A stretch of DNA of 60,000 nt from Nymphaea colorata (GCF_008831285.2 NC_045144.1:3714268-3774267), one strand, 5' to 3'. Shown: positions 19,942 to 32,325, numbered from the stretch's first letter. The notes: generated by a model from the letters alone, not told the origin. Made by a program: numbers and translations.

Positions 19942-22690
19942 ATGAAGACGCCAATAGTATCCACCGTGGGCCACTGGTTTTTCTTCTAAAAGCAAATTTC
20001 CAATCTGAGACATGCCTCTCGGCCGTGATCACAAAACCAAGCTTTCATCCTCTTTTATTTATAATCGCTTTTTTCTAGACCTTTTCCAAGCCTCCTATGA
20101 GGTAATGTCAGAAGCACTGAAATGAAAATACACCTTTTAATGCATGAAGACCACGGAAAATCATAAGGATTAATTTAATGCGGTTGCTAAGATGATATCC
20201 TTGTGAACGAACAAATCTGTGCAATAACAACAGGATGTTGAATCCAATGAGAATCCACTTAAAACAATATTATATTAATCAAACATTATATGAGAAAATA
20301 ATTTAGAACCTTAAAATTATAAATGTTATACGAGTGTAAAGGAGAAAAAAAATTGACCGGACGACTTGGTGATATGATGATATGTAATTTGTTAAGGGTA
20401 CATGTTTTTGGATGGAATCAGGCGGCAGCCCCCGTTTAGTTTCCACTGCAAGGCCAGGAGGCCCACCAGGAAATTGATCGGACCTAGAATTGGGCCTAGA
20501 CCGCACCGTGTTGCTATTGCAGATAGGGCCCGCGACTCGGACTGATCATGGCGGATGTAGACCAGAGCCAATGGTAATACAGTCAAAGCATACCTTATGG
20601 GGGTTGGAAGAAGTTACTCCTCAGTATTTTCGCAAGGGTTGATACGGAACCGAGGCATATCGAGGGCCATGTGGAAGAATTGTATATTTTGAAATTCTTA
20701 TGAATTGTAAATTCTAATCTAAGTATTTTTTTTTGCTTGAGATGTTGATGTAGGGGTATGTCATGCGGCATTTTAATAATAAATTTAATGGTTGATGGAT
20801 CCAAATATGTGCAATCCCCAAGTCCGATCATGCTCATTGACTATTAAAAGCCCACGTTTCACAGGATAACCATTTAGCCAAATCTACGATTGGACTCAGT
20901 CTCTCTCTCTCTCTCTCTAGCCATCTACAAGAAGAGGCAAAGGGCTTGCTGAAAAACCAGACATGAACCCTCGGCCAGCGCGAGGTTCATGTTGTTAATT
21001 CGATGGATGTGATATTCTGAGCTCCAAATCAGAACTTCAATTGAACGCCACCACAGAGGAAGCCCTTTCGAATTGAACCCTCCAGTGGCGGAGGGTTTCG
21101 GTTCTTAAACCCTCAGCCATTGCCGAGGGTTTAGAGGGTTGAAAGTTGAAACCCTCTCAATCTGGCTAGGGTGAATCCCTCTTTTTGGTTCACACACACA
21201 TAGAGAGCGAGAGAGGAAGAAAGAGATGCCCGACACGGCCGACACCCACTGGCGCTCGGCCCTACGGTGACCGTCCAGCCGCTGGGTGCGCTCCACCGCT
21301 GCTCTCCTCACCGATCGGCTTCCCCGCTGGTGCACCAGAGAGAGAAAGAGAGCTAAAAAAAGTGATGAAATGAAACCCCGATGAAGTAAAAACAAACACA
21401 ACTTCTTTAAAAAACTTCAGATTTTAGATCCGAGGATCCGAAATCAACCCTCGGATCAACATCGAATGCGACCTCATCATCATCCCTCAAATATATAGTT
21501 ACTTTTATTCTAATTAATGATTTGTCGAGCCTTTTATCCATACAACTAGAATTTAATATCGGTTTATTTATTTTTTGCTTGTTATCTTATTGAATTTTAA
21601 ATAAAAAATAAATATGATAATAGACACCGATACGTATCAATATCACTTAGATTCTTTAGTGGTCGCCGTTTGGTAGTGTCCCATCTATTTTGAAATCTTT
21701 GGTCCTATAGCAGAACAACAGCTTCTTATCGGCATCCCCACGTCTTTATTTGAAAGACGTAGATAGATCTGTTCTTCTTCTATATACATGTTTTTTATAT
21801 ACATCTCTGTAAAAGAATTTTTTCTTAAAAAGACTTTCATTCTCCAAGATTTCTTGAAATACTAGTGGCCCTATCCATAATTTTTTTTTTGTTCTTCTCC
21901 CGTGGGTCGGATGATCAAGAGTTTAAAAAATTTGGAAAACCGCTTACCTAAAAAACCCCTGATTTAGAAAAATCTGGACAAGAATCTAATGCAATGAAGC
22001 TTTCCCTAAAGAAGATCAGTTATTCATCTTGCTCGATTGATTTGCCGTTATTTTCTTGGTCCCTTGAAAACCAGTTAAATAATATAATTCCATGCAGCTT
22101 CTTGAATGGGCACCTTCCACACAAGTCTGGACACGAGCCTTCACCCTTTTTTTCAAGGGAGGACTTGATGCAACGGCTGCTTTCATGTGCATCAAGGACA
22201 AAACCGTTCTCCCGTGTTTGGAAAAGGAAAAGTATTTCATAGATTGTTTTTCCAAAATTTCTGACACGTATCGGTATCTTAAATTTTGAATGGTTCAACA
22301 AACTGGCTCTCGCCAGCCACGTTTTACTAAGTCCAACAGAATCAACTCTCATTTTTCCGGCTTCGTTCATTTTGACTCGGACATGAAACTTAGATGTCCA
22401 CTGGCTCGGAAATGAGACACAACTATGGTGTAATCTCATTCTTCCCAGCAAACATTGCATTGCCACAATCGCAAAGTTTCAGCACATTTTTGGCCTCATT
22501 CATCATTCACCTAAAAAAGAAACAGGAGCACTGAACAATTGAGGACAGAAAATATATAGTTGATTTTCCTTTTTTCTTAGACTTAAGGAAGACAATGCAT
22601 CACGTAGCTTAGAAATTCTCATGAAGAACTTCTACAAGCAATTTTCTATAAATCCATATTCCAGGTTACCAAACTCTTATTTTAACAAAT
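19942..22690. other. Intergenic DNA, nothing recognised
   Basis: A CT run lies near 20900-20919. The interval 21060-21400 is GC-richer, with repeated AACCCTC/GAGGGTT motifs (GGAGGGTTTCGG, CCGAGGGTTTAGAGGG); its open frames resemble no family I know. Overlapping minus-strand frames at 22016-22466 were examined and not assigned. Confidence 0.4.
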
Positions 22691-23030
22691 TAAAAAGAGT
22701 AAAGATTAAGCGAAGAAGGCAAAATATGGTACATATATGTATTATATATTTGTTACGTATAATTACAATATATATGTATATTTTGAACTAGTATATATGC
22801 AGTACATACATAATAATATATAATCTCGTATATATTATTATGTTATACTAGTTGTGATTTACAGGTACATTAAATAAATTTATATATACATATATATTAT
22901 ATGTCATGTACATGTACATATAATAATATGTAATACTTATTTTATAATAATAATATTATATAAAATATATGTATGATACATACATATTCTAATACGTAAT
23001 GTATATATATATATATATATATATTCCACA
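22690..23030. repeat. AT-rich segment ending in a (TA)n microsatellite
   Basis: Dense ATAT/TATA and TAATA runs, with a pure TA tract near 23001-23024. It lies exactly where the last exon of the chlorophyllide a oxygenase relic breaks off. Confidence 0.8.
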
Positions 23031-24815
23031 TAGGCCAGTTCCAAACATTTGCCCCATTGATCATCCGCTCTTGCTGACCTTCCACAAGCCTTAGATCCTC
23101 ATTTAAGACCTGCATGCAGTTCTAACATGAAATTCCAGAAGCGACGGTGATGTCATTTTATGACTACGACTTATGCAACCATTAGGTCACGCAAACAGCA
23201 AAATCTTGTCAGAATTGTTAGCATAGGCATGCTGGTTTGGGATACAGCTGCAGTTAGAAGTTACCTTAGCGATGATTGTCTCAAGTGCAGTGAAAACAAA
23301 GACCAATCTGGTATGATTGATCAGAAAACATACGAATGGAACACCTAACAGTCTCTAGAAAGACAACATAGTATGCAAACAGCTGTTTCTATGTGAGAAT
23401 GTGAACACAATCACCATTTCCACATTTCTCTGAACGAGAGAAGGGGTTCATCTTCTCTGCTAAATACTCTGCATGCGTGTATGTACACAATTGCATTGCT
23501 AAGTTTCTTTGATAAAGAGGAGATGACTTGCCTTTTCTGCAAAATGCCTCCACAGAATTTGCATGAAGGGGAGGTGTTGGAGAAATGGAGCAAAATCAAA
23601 AGACATCCTATATAAAAGTCTTGTTTTCTGCCTTGTTGAAGGAAGACACACGTGGAGTTGATGTAGATGGGTGGAGCACTGCCTCGTGTTCTGTCCCTCT
23701 AAGCTCCCTGGCTTAGAAATTCCGATGGCTGATATTACCATACAAGGTGGCCCGAACTCCATGTCAATTGGATATGGGTCCCAATGCCCTTGTAGTCCAT
23801 TTTCTGGTGTTAGGAACTTCACTAGGCTGCAAAGGTCAGTGCACCTTCAAAGTGAACAAAACAAGAATTCTAAGACATTTCCTTTTCCTAATCAAACATT
23901 TAATCACAAGGGATTTCTTAAAATGAAGTTCAGCAAATAGACCTTGGTACGCTGCATCCTTTTGCAAAGGTAGATGTGTGAGTGAATGGTGCATGTGCAA
24001 TATCCAAAAGATTGTCTATAGGCAGCCCATGCTCAATAGGTATCCCCATTGTTATCTGAAAGAACACCACAATGTAAAACATATATGTATCATGCTACTA
24101 CAACAAGGACAAACTTGATATATGTGAATCCATAAATTTTCATCAATTGAATTTTATGGAATGCCCTGTGGTCGACACTGCTCTAACTTGGCAATGTGCA
24201 GACAATCCTACAGTATGGTAGACCATTAACTCCGCATGGATCACAAATCTTGGTGGAGGTTTCAAAGAAGGAAGGGTGGCTGCAGGAGGTGCATCTCCAG
24301 GCCTGATCCACACAAATCCATCCTGTTCAAAGCATGGTAGGGATCTTATTCGTATATCCAGCAACCTTGCTGATGGCATTTTCTGACATTTGCGATCAGT
24401 TGAAACTCCCAACCTAAGGCAAACCGATTGCTTAGTCAACAGAAGAAAGTTGGGTCCTGTCTTAACAAGAACTTCAGCAAATGCACGATAAACATGTCGC
24501 ACTTTCAACTATGTACTTGAGAATTTTTAGAAATTTTCTCAAACTATCAACAGAAAAGCTTCAAGTTAGTCTGGACAGATGTATTGCAAAATAAGAATTA
24601 CTCGAAGCTGATTGAGTTTCCACTAAGGAAAGTTTAATATAGTTTCTTCCACTGTACTAACCATGGTAAGGGCACTGGATATTTCCATCAACTACAGAAC
24701 CAAGATGAAGAGAACAAGATCTGTGGGCACATGTATTTTGGACACAGCCAACTTTTCCATCTTTCCCACGAAACCACACCCATGGCTTCTCAAAGCAGTC
24801 TATCAGAATTTGAAT
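23031..24815 (-). pseudogene. CAO: Chlorophyllide a oxygenase catalytic-domain pseudogene, introns retained
   Basis: CAO is the plastid Rieske mononuclear-iron oxygenase making chlorophyllide b. Exons on the minus strand: 24815-24662 (IDCFEKPWVWFRGKDGK, Rieske ligands in CAHRSCSLHL and CPYH); 24413 to about 24225 (KCQKMPSARLLDIRIRSLPC, FEQDGFVWIRPGDAPPAA); 24055-23943 (IEHGLPIDNLLDIAHAPFTH, with the D-x2-H-x4-H type iron site); 23826-23532 (VKFLTPENGLQGHWDPYPID, HLHQLHVCLP, FMQILWRHFAEK); 23109-23031 (VLNEDLRLVEGQQERM, then NWPM). Missing: transit peptide, regulatory N-terminal domains, the LRNFWYPV region, and about 30 C-terminal residues. One base is missing in the second exon near 24403 (GAGTTTCAACT for an expected TTTTC), shifting frame. 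A conserved tryptophan before SVPS is cysteine. The 23532 donor is GC (AAG|GCAAGT). Retained introns mean a DNA-level copy. Confidence 0.88.
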
Positions 24816-26484
24816 CAAAATAAACAGCATATGTTGTCGTTCTGAATTTGATTACTCTTACGGCATTGTTCTATTCTGTGACCACCAAAGAAGAAGGAAT
24901 GGTTGTGCTTGAGTCATTCCAACTTTGGCTCCATCGTCAAAAACACACTATTCACCAGTCAAATTCTGGCCCTCCGTCTTCATCTCTCTCTCTCTCTCTC
25001 TCTCTCGCTATCCCTTGCAATCTCCTCCACGAAACTGCTTGGCCCTTGCCATATATCTCCCCCCACTACCATATGAGTCTTCATCAAACTTGGATGACGG
25101 AAACATAGCATGTTCCTTGACTTGGGCGCGTCTTATAACATATATGTTTGGGTAGTTGCAAAATTTGTTTCACCGTTTTGTCGGTGGCCCCACTTTCCCA
25201 TGCCATATGCTGATGATCAGCTGTTCAGTAGCTGTTTGCTCTCATTCAGTGAGCCCACTTCCTTTTGCGCAATAAAAGCACTTTATTGGATATAGATATA
25301 TATCTCTGTGATATCTCTGTCAAGGAAAGGCTTTCATCATCTCCCTCTCCCTGCCAATTAAATGGGCGGCAAACTGAAGGAAGTGAAGGGCATTAATTTA
25401 GAGCATAGAGAGTTAGTCACGTCGTTGCTGTCTCTGTCGATGTTTTGTGTTGACCTCCTGATCTTAAACCACCGCCAATCAATTAACAATATGCCCCATC
25501 GATTTGCTCCTCTTAAATCACCTTTAACAATATGATTTTTTTTTTTTTCCTTTGGAAGGTACTTGAATCATTTCAAAAACGATTAATACAATTTTCACTA
25601 ATGAATTTAAACGGTGTCTAGGTTGAGATGCTTCCGAGAAGATCTTGTCAGACATCGAGATTTTTAGTTGACCCAGGTGGTAATTTTGGATCTTGGATCA
25701 AAAGATTTTATTTGGATTTTGAAGTTTGTATTTTTTTTTTCTAACGTGCAAATAGAAACTAACCAAAGCAACACCACAAGGTGCCAAAAGTCCATGTATC
25801 ACGTGTTGGGTTGTTTGGTAGTAAGGACACTTTTTTTATTATCGTTCAAATCTTTAAGTAGATTTATGAAATACTAAAACTAATGATTCATGAATTTAAC
25901 CTAATTTGTTTAAGAGATTCATAAGATCCCGAGGACAAAGAGGTTGTTTGGAACAAACATTTTGAGGAAAAATCCTTAGTATTGGACCTGGATATAGTGG
26001 ATCTCTTCCAGACCCAGTTCCCAACCCATTTGTTGGGATAGGATCCGTTGGTCCGGAGTTCTAAACATGGTTGAATTTGCTCTGAATTATTGTATTAAAG
26101 AATAAGTTATATCCAAGCGACATGCAAATGCATCAGATTCATTCTCGTTTGAAGCTCCAGAGATTGGATCTGGATCATTTTTTGCGGGATCTTCATTTGG
26201 AATTGGATCTACTTATATGCATTCTCCTTTAGCATCTTTTTTTTTTCCCTTTTTGTTCTTGATCAATATTAATTATACATGATGAAGTAGAGATTGACAT
26301 ACTTCTCCAATCTCCAGTGGTGGAAGGATTATTTTATTCATTTATTCGTTTGTTTTTAAGTTTTTTAAGCAATAGAACTTTTTAAATGTGAACTAAATAC
26401 ATGAGAAATTACAATCAGGTGGCAACCAAATGTTGCCAGATGACAATTTTTTTTTAAATTGTCACTAAAAACACCTTGCAATCG
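24816..26484. other. Intergenic DNA with a CT microsatellite
   Basis: A TCTC run lies near 24981-25006. The region upstream of the CAO relic was searched for the missing LRNFWYPV exon and regulatory-domain exons; none was seen. Poly-T tracts occur near 25528-25545 and 26240. Confidence 0.4.
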
Positions 26485-26614
26485 AACCATTACCAGTGGT
26501 TTATGGTTTTCTTTTGGTTTTTGAGAAAAGAAATTAGATATTTAGCCATCCAACCATTACGAGTGGTTTATGTTTTTTTTTTTTGAGAAAATAAATTAAA
26601 TATTTAGCCATCCA
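26485..26614 (+). repeat. 67-bp tandem repeat, two copies
   Basis: Both copies begin AACCATTAC(C/G)AGTGG and end ATTTAGCCATCCAA; starts are 26485 and 26552. They differ by a few substitutions and a longer poly-T in copy two. Confidence 0.8.
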
Positions 26615-27042
26615 ATAATATCCCGTAGTTGACTGAAAACTATGGCAATTCTTCTGTTTTTTTTTTCCTTAAAAACGAATACAATCGTTAGATGCATGAC
26701 ATCACTTCTTCATTTAAATACTAAAAAAAATAAGAAACTTTCTTCTATCTTTCAATATATAGACACCTGAAGAAAATTAACAGTTACTTCAATGTTCGGA
26801 AAGAAAAATTTTCCCTGCGTTAAAGCTTGGACTTGTGACTTTCAACTTTAAGGAAGTCAAAGTTTTATTATTTTCCAGATATCTGGTAAAAACTTTCTAA
26901 CCTTAGTTAGACAATCCTGTCACCAGCAAATAAAGGTTTATTCTCCGGCCCCAAACATGGGAGCATATATTTTAAGGTTCAAAATAATAAAAATGTTCCT
27001 CTAAAAGAAAACCCTTTCGTTTAAGGAATTTTTTTTTTGTGA

Positions 27043-27424
27043 GGTAGGGATGTCAATGGATTAGATTTGAATATGATATACTCTTAACCGTCTAAGTTTT
27101 TTTTCACATATTTATATATTCAGATTCAAATACAAACAAAGAAAAGTTATATATGAACCTGAATCTGATCAAGAACTTACTTTTACATTCATATTTGAAT
27201 CTGAATCCAAATTTTGAATAGAATCTGGTCGATTTTCGAAATGGAAGAGCATTGAATAGATGATATTTACTTACAACTGAATCAGATCGAATTCGATTGG
27301 ATGTCATTTCTAAATCTGAATTCCATATGATTTCTTAATAAGATATTTTTTTTTTCGTATCTGATTCTTCAAAACTGTATAGTTGGATATCTGATTGAAA
27401 TAGGATATATTAATGTCCTTACCA
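27043..27424. mobile_element. hAT-like MITE, copy 1 of a GATGTCAA family
   Basis: The left end GGTAGGGATGTCAATGGAT is inverted at the right end (TATTAATGTCCTTACC). Inside are repeated TCTGAATC/GATTCAGA blocks, as in the copies at 31894 and 32811. TAGGGATGTCAA-type ends suit hAT-derived MITEs. The target duplication is not clean. Confidence 0.5.
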
Positions 27425-27453
27425 TGAGGGGTTTTAACATTCTGGCTTGATCA

Positions 27454-27561
27454 AGACACTAGTTTAATATCAGCCCCACTTGTACCAATGAATGAATACA
27501 ATAGATTAGACACTAGTTTAATATCAGCCCCACTTGTACCAATGAATGAATACAATAGATT
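27454..27561 (+). repeat. Exact 54-bp direct duplication
   Basis: Two adjacent identical units start at 27454 and 27508 (AGACACTAGTTTAATATCAG...). Exact identity points to a recent event. Confidence 0.95.
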
Positions 27562-29312
27562 AGTTAGTGTGCATTAGGAGCCCCAGTGGGGTAGTCACAT
27601 GTGTGTACTGTTGTTTGCATCCCAAAATTTTCATTGGTTTTGGAGTGCTACAGAAAAATGAGGTTTTTGTTTTGAAAGAGGAAAGAAAGGGACTCGCCCG
27701 TCGGTACGAGGATCGACCGTTCCCGGCGCCTTTACCGAGGGTAATCAACCCAAGGACTATGTTTATCTTTGATGCATATCGTTTTAACTTAAACATCTTT
27801 TTGATTCTATATGCGGTGTATAAAATATTGAAAGTTTGAAGTTTCAAACTTTTGAAAAGGTTCTTGAAGAATTGCTTAAAAATGTGAAATGTTTTGAGAA
27901 AAAAGAGGAACTAGTAAATATCATTTGAAAAACTTATGAAATCATTTTGAAATCACTTTAGTGTTCTCTTAAGACTTTAAGTAGGTTTGAGATTTTGCTC
28001 TAATTCGGTTACCACCTAGCTAGAGCTCCATCCCTTCTTGCTTAAGTTCTTTTGGAGAGGTGTTTGTGATCCTAAGTGAAATAAAGTGGGTGAGAATGCA
28101 TGGATGCATTTACCCTATATGATTGAAAGAATGTAAAACATTCCTACCACAACATTCATCTAAAGTCATTCATACCACAACATACATATAAACTTTCGTT
28201 GTTATAATTATTATATATAAGAAGGAAAAGTTTTTGAAAAGGGATAGAGATTGTAGACCATCAAGCATAATTCCGATATTGGGTCATTACTTGGTTTGTA
28301 GTCTTATTGAAGTTGGTAAATAAAAAGTTCGTGAGAGGAGAATGTTAAAAAGAATACAAGAGATAAAACACTCTTATGAAAAGAAAGAGAGAGAGATAGA
28401 GAAAGACATGCATTCATGTATACATACCATCATATATACACATATATGAAAGCTTAAGAAAAAAAGATGTATTATTTCGAAAAGAAAGAAAGATTTTAGA
28501 GGAAAAAAAATATCATACGCATATATGGGTATGAGAAATTTTATAAGAGAATTATCTCGAAAAGAGTAATAAATACTTGAAAGAGAGGAAATAGAGCATA
28601 TATACATACGTATTCATGCATATATCACAATTTATAAAATAAAAAGTGAAAGCATAGAGAGAGAAAGATGAGGGGTCATCATGTTGGCATAGATGTATAT
28701 AACATGTATATACATCCATACCTTCACAAGATTAGAAATCAAGAAACAACTTAAAATTACCAACTTCAAGTTTAATGTGGGCCGGAGGGGAGCTTGGATC
28801 ATGCAAGAGTTTAAGCTAAGTCCCTAAGGCCATGTTAGAAGATTCCTTTTGAAAATGTTTTGGAAAATAGGATTTATATAAACATAGAATGTTATTATTT
28901 AGTTTGTTGTAAGGGATATATTTCTTCCACCGTTGGGTATGGAAGAAAACAAACAACATAACGAGACACTCGTTAGGGTTCCTAATAGGATGATTAAGAA
29001 GGAAACTAGTGCAAAATGACATGCAAATGCATATTAACATGTACATTTTCGTGAGGGTATATCCCGGGTTGGACAAATCTCAACCTCAAAATTTAATATA
29101 AAAATAAAGAGTCCCCAAACTATACTTTCATTCCCACCATACATTTACATATAAGTAGCAAAACCAAACAACTATGCATGGATAATATATAGACAACATT
29201 CAAGGAAAGAAAGAGAGAAAGAGGATGATGGAAAGTGCAAAGTTCAATTAGAAGGGAGGACATAATGTAACTATGAAATGATATGTCACCTCATTTTCTC
29301 ATGTTCCCGGTG
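27562..29312. other. AT-rich non-coding DNA, possibly part of a large retrotransposon derivative
   Basis: A GC-rich island at 27690-27750 (ACTCGCCCGTCGGTACGAGG, then GGCGCCTTTACCGAGG) stands out in AT-rich surroundings. It is followed by long A-rich DNA with many GAAAGAGAGA-type runs and no coding domain. Adjacency to two tandem arrays suggests the non-coding part of an LTR element, but no LTR pair, primer binding site or polymerase domain was found. Confidence 0.3.
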
Positions 29313-30370
29313 CACTTGAATATGGCCTCTTGACTCACAAATAGAGATTGAGAGCTACCTCTTTTGGCCATGGAGAAATAAGAAATAAAGGAAAATAAAA
29401 AAAAAGCAAAAAAACAATAAGAATGTATTCATGAAAAGAAAGAACATGATTAAAATGAAAGATCATCTCATCTTTCCATGCTCCCGATACACTTGAGCAT
29501 AGCCTCTTGTCTTTAAAAAGAGATTGAGTGTTACCTCCTTTAGTCATGGGGAGATGAAGATGAAGAGAAAATGTAGAAAGAAAAACAATGCTATATTTAA
29601 TAAAAGAGACCATGATTCAATCATGAAATGAAAGATCATCTCATCTTTTTATGCTCCCAATGCACTTGAGCATAGCCTCTTGTCTTTAAAAAGAGATTGA
29701 GTGCTATCTCCTTTGGTCATGGGAAGATGAAGATGAGAAAATGAAGAAAGAAAGACAATGCTATATTCAATAAAAGAGAAAACCTGATTCAATCATGAAA
29801 TGAAAGATCCTCTCATCTTTTCATGCTCCCAATGCACTTGAGCATAGCCTCTTGTCTCTAAAAAGAGATTGAGTGTTATTTCCTTTAGCTATGAGAAGAT
29901 GAAGATGAGAAAACGAAGAAAGAAAGACAATGCTATACTCAATAAAAGAGGAAACATGATTCAATCATGAAATGAAAGATCCCCTCATCTTTTATGCTCC
30001 GAATGCACTTGAGCATAGCCTCTTGTCTCTAAAAAGAGATTGAGTGTTATCTCCTTTGGCTATGGAAAGAAGAGGAAGAGAGAAAAGAAAAATAACAAGA
30101 ACAAGGTTATATTGAAGAAAGGAAATAACAATAATATATTCATGAAGGGAAAAAATAACAACAACAAGAATATATTGAAGAGAAGAAAGAGCAAAAAGAT
30201 ATTAACGAAGAGAAAGAACAACAACAACAAGAATGCTTAAAAGAACATGATTTAATCATAAAATAAATTATTATCTCATCTTCTCATGCTCCCGGTGCAC
30301 TTGAGCATAGCCTCTTGTCTCTAAAAAGAGGTTGAGTGCTATATCCTTTGGCTATGGGGAGATAAAGATG
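29313..30370 (+). repeat. Tandem array, period about 173 bp, six copies
   Basis: The marker CACTTGA(G/A)(C/T)ATAGCCTCTTG recurs near 29313, 29491, 29662, 29835, 30009 and 30299, followed each time by AGAGATTGAG and a CTATGG/CATGG block. Spacing is 171-178, except the last gap of 290, which contains an inserted AACAACAA-rich stretch. The lysine/asparagine-rich open frame inside copy five is a by-product of this low-complexity DNA. Confidence 0.9.
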
Positions 30371-30689
30371 AGAGAAAGAAAAAAAAAGAAATGAGAGGGA
30401 TGATGATTACATACCTCTAATGAGAAATGACCTAAGGAAGATAAACACCTTCACTTCAAAATCCCCTTTGAGTGAAGCTCCAAGATGATGCCTCCAAAAG
30501 GGTTGTAGCTTGCTCTAAGTTGGAGAGGGAAATAAAGAGAGGAAGAGGGAGAGAGAGAGAGCTCAAGAGAAACTCTAAGTCTTCAAGTGAGAATACACTA
30601 GAGTTTCTCTCAAGGGCCAATCTTACCCAAAAGGGAGGGTGATGGGAGGTATTCATAGAAGATTTTAGAGCCAAAACCCTAAATTTGAA

Positions 30690-31120
30690 TTTTTTTCTTA
30701 AAAAAGACTAAAATAACCCTCTAAAAGGAGGTTTTTTGTCAAAATGAGGGGCAAATCGGTCTTGTTTATCCAAAAAGATTAAAATCACCCTTTAAAATGA
30801 GGTTTTTGGTCAAATGGAGGGGCAAATTGGTCTTGTTTACCCACAAAGACTAAAATCACCCTCTAAAAGGAGGTTTTTGGTCAAAAGGAAGGGTAAATTG
30901 GTCTTGTTTACTCAAAAAGACTAAAATCACCCTCTAAAAGGAGGTTTTTAGTCAAAAGGAGGGGCAAATTGATCTTGTTTATCCAAAAAGACTAAAATCA
31001 CCATCTAAAAGGAGGTTTTTGGTCAAAAGAATGGGCAAATTAGTCTTTTTTACTTAAAAAGACTAAAATCATCCTCCAAAAGGAGGTTTTTAGTCAAAAG
31101 GAGGGGCAAATCGGTCTTAA
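30690..31120 (+). repeat. Tandem array, period about 72 bp, six copies
   Basis: Each unit holds AAAAAGACTAAAATCACC, CTCTAAAAGGAGGTTTTT, GGTCAAAAGGAGGGGCAAAT and GGTCTTGTTTA with small changes. It follows the 173-bp array at once and the two may belong to one element. Confidence 0.9.
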
Positions 31121-31893
31121 ATGCTTGATTTGGATCTGAACTTGGGTTTCGGATCTAATTTAGATCTGAAAGTTGTATTTTGGATTTCATTTGGATCTAA
31201 GAGTTGTATTTTGGATTTGAATCTTGTGCTTAAATTTGAGTTTCGCACTTGGATAAAACATCATAATCTTTTAAAAAAATTTGAGGTGATTACAACTGTC
31301 CATCTTGTAAAGTATGAAGTTCGAGTTGTCTCGACCTGACTCACTTAAACTTGACTCGATTCGACTCGATTTAACCTAATGTGTATCCGCCCACCCTGAT
31401 CATGTCGTCTCGTGTAAAGGGTCAAACACGCGTTCATTGGGCATTTATAGCAAGAGAACCCTCTCCTACATTTAAAAAAGAAACAAAATTTAAAAAAGAA
31501 ACAAAGGAAACTAAGCATCAAGAGATGCAAACATGGCATTACTTAGCTCACATGTATTGCCCAGTATGGGCTTGACTTTTGAAGGGCATAAAAAAAAAAA
31601 AGAAGGTTGGCATTCATGGAAAATTGGTATGGTTGGACAGAAAGAATGTGACTGCTTTTAATTTTTGCTTATATTGCCAAAAGGTGGTTGTGAGCTTCAT
31701 AGACAACATGACAAGCAATTATGTTCTGCCCCCTCCATTACATTAATTAAAAGGCCATCATGTGACATACACTTGGAGAAGAAGCCCTTTAGTAGGAAAG
31801 AAAAGAAAAGGGAAAGAAGATCATGTTGGGGGGGCAGTGGACTGGACTTTAAGGCTGGCATCAATGGTGCATGTGCCCACCATGGAGTAAACC
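31121..31893. other. Non-coding DNA, nothing recognised
   Basis: Short repeats of GGATCTGAA/TTGGATTT at 31125-31245 continue the repetitive character. No gene was found. Confidence 0.35.
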
Positions 31894-32325
31894 TAGGGCT
31901 GTGAATGGGTCAACAAACGATGTTGTCAATATATCTAATCTGAATTGGATATCCGACTGAATCAATTTGAAAAAATTGAACATATAGAAAAGAAAAAAAA
32001 GTAATAATTGTCGTATTCGGATATAATAAATGACATCCAATCGGATTCAGATTCAAGTATACAAAAATAGCAGATAAGATCCGCACATAGATTTAAATTT
32101 GTTTTATTTTTAGACAACTATTGTATATCTAATACTCTTAGGTTTTCAAAATTGACAAAATTTAGATTCATATTTAGATATGAATATAAAAATCGGATTT
32201 GGATTGTAAAATCAAATTTCAGATTTGGATATGACTTTTCCTTATTCATATTGAATATGAAATATCCAAAAAATGGATATGACTTAGGGTATGTTCGATC
32301 CGAATCCGATCTGTTGACATCCCTA
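31894..32325. mobile_element. hAT-like MITE, copy 2 of the GATGTCAA family
   Basis: Left end TAGGGCTGTGAATGGG, right end TTGACATCCCTA, with internal GGATTCAGATTC and CCGAATCCGATC blocks like copies 1 and 3. The termini are inverted matches of about 10 bases. Confidence 0.5.

Noticed and set aside
21105-21401. Arginine-rich minus-strand frame in GC-richer DNA
   Set aside because: No family match; the overlapping frames on both strands are equally open because of GC content and AGAG repeats.
22016-22466. 148-codon minus-strand frame downstream of the CAO relic
   Set aside because: Checked as a possible CAO C-terminus; it contains none of the YDKLGxRYRLW ending.
30040-30240. Lysine/asparagine-rich open frame
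   Set aside because: Produced by AAG/AAC/AAT low-complexity DNA inside the 173-bp tandem array.
29313-30370. CRISPR-like regular repeats
   Set aside because: Repeats are about 173 bases with no short constant repeat and unique spacer pattern, and the DNA is plant nuclear.
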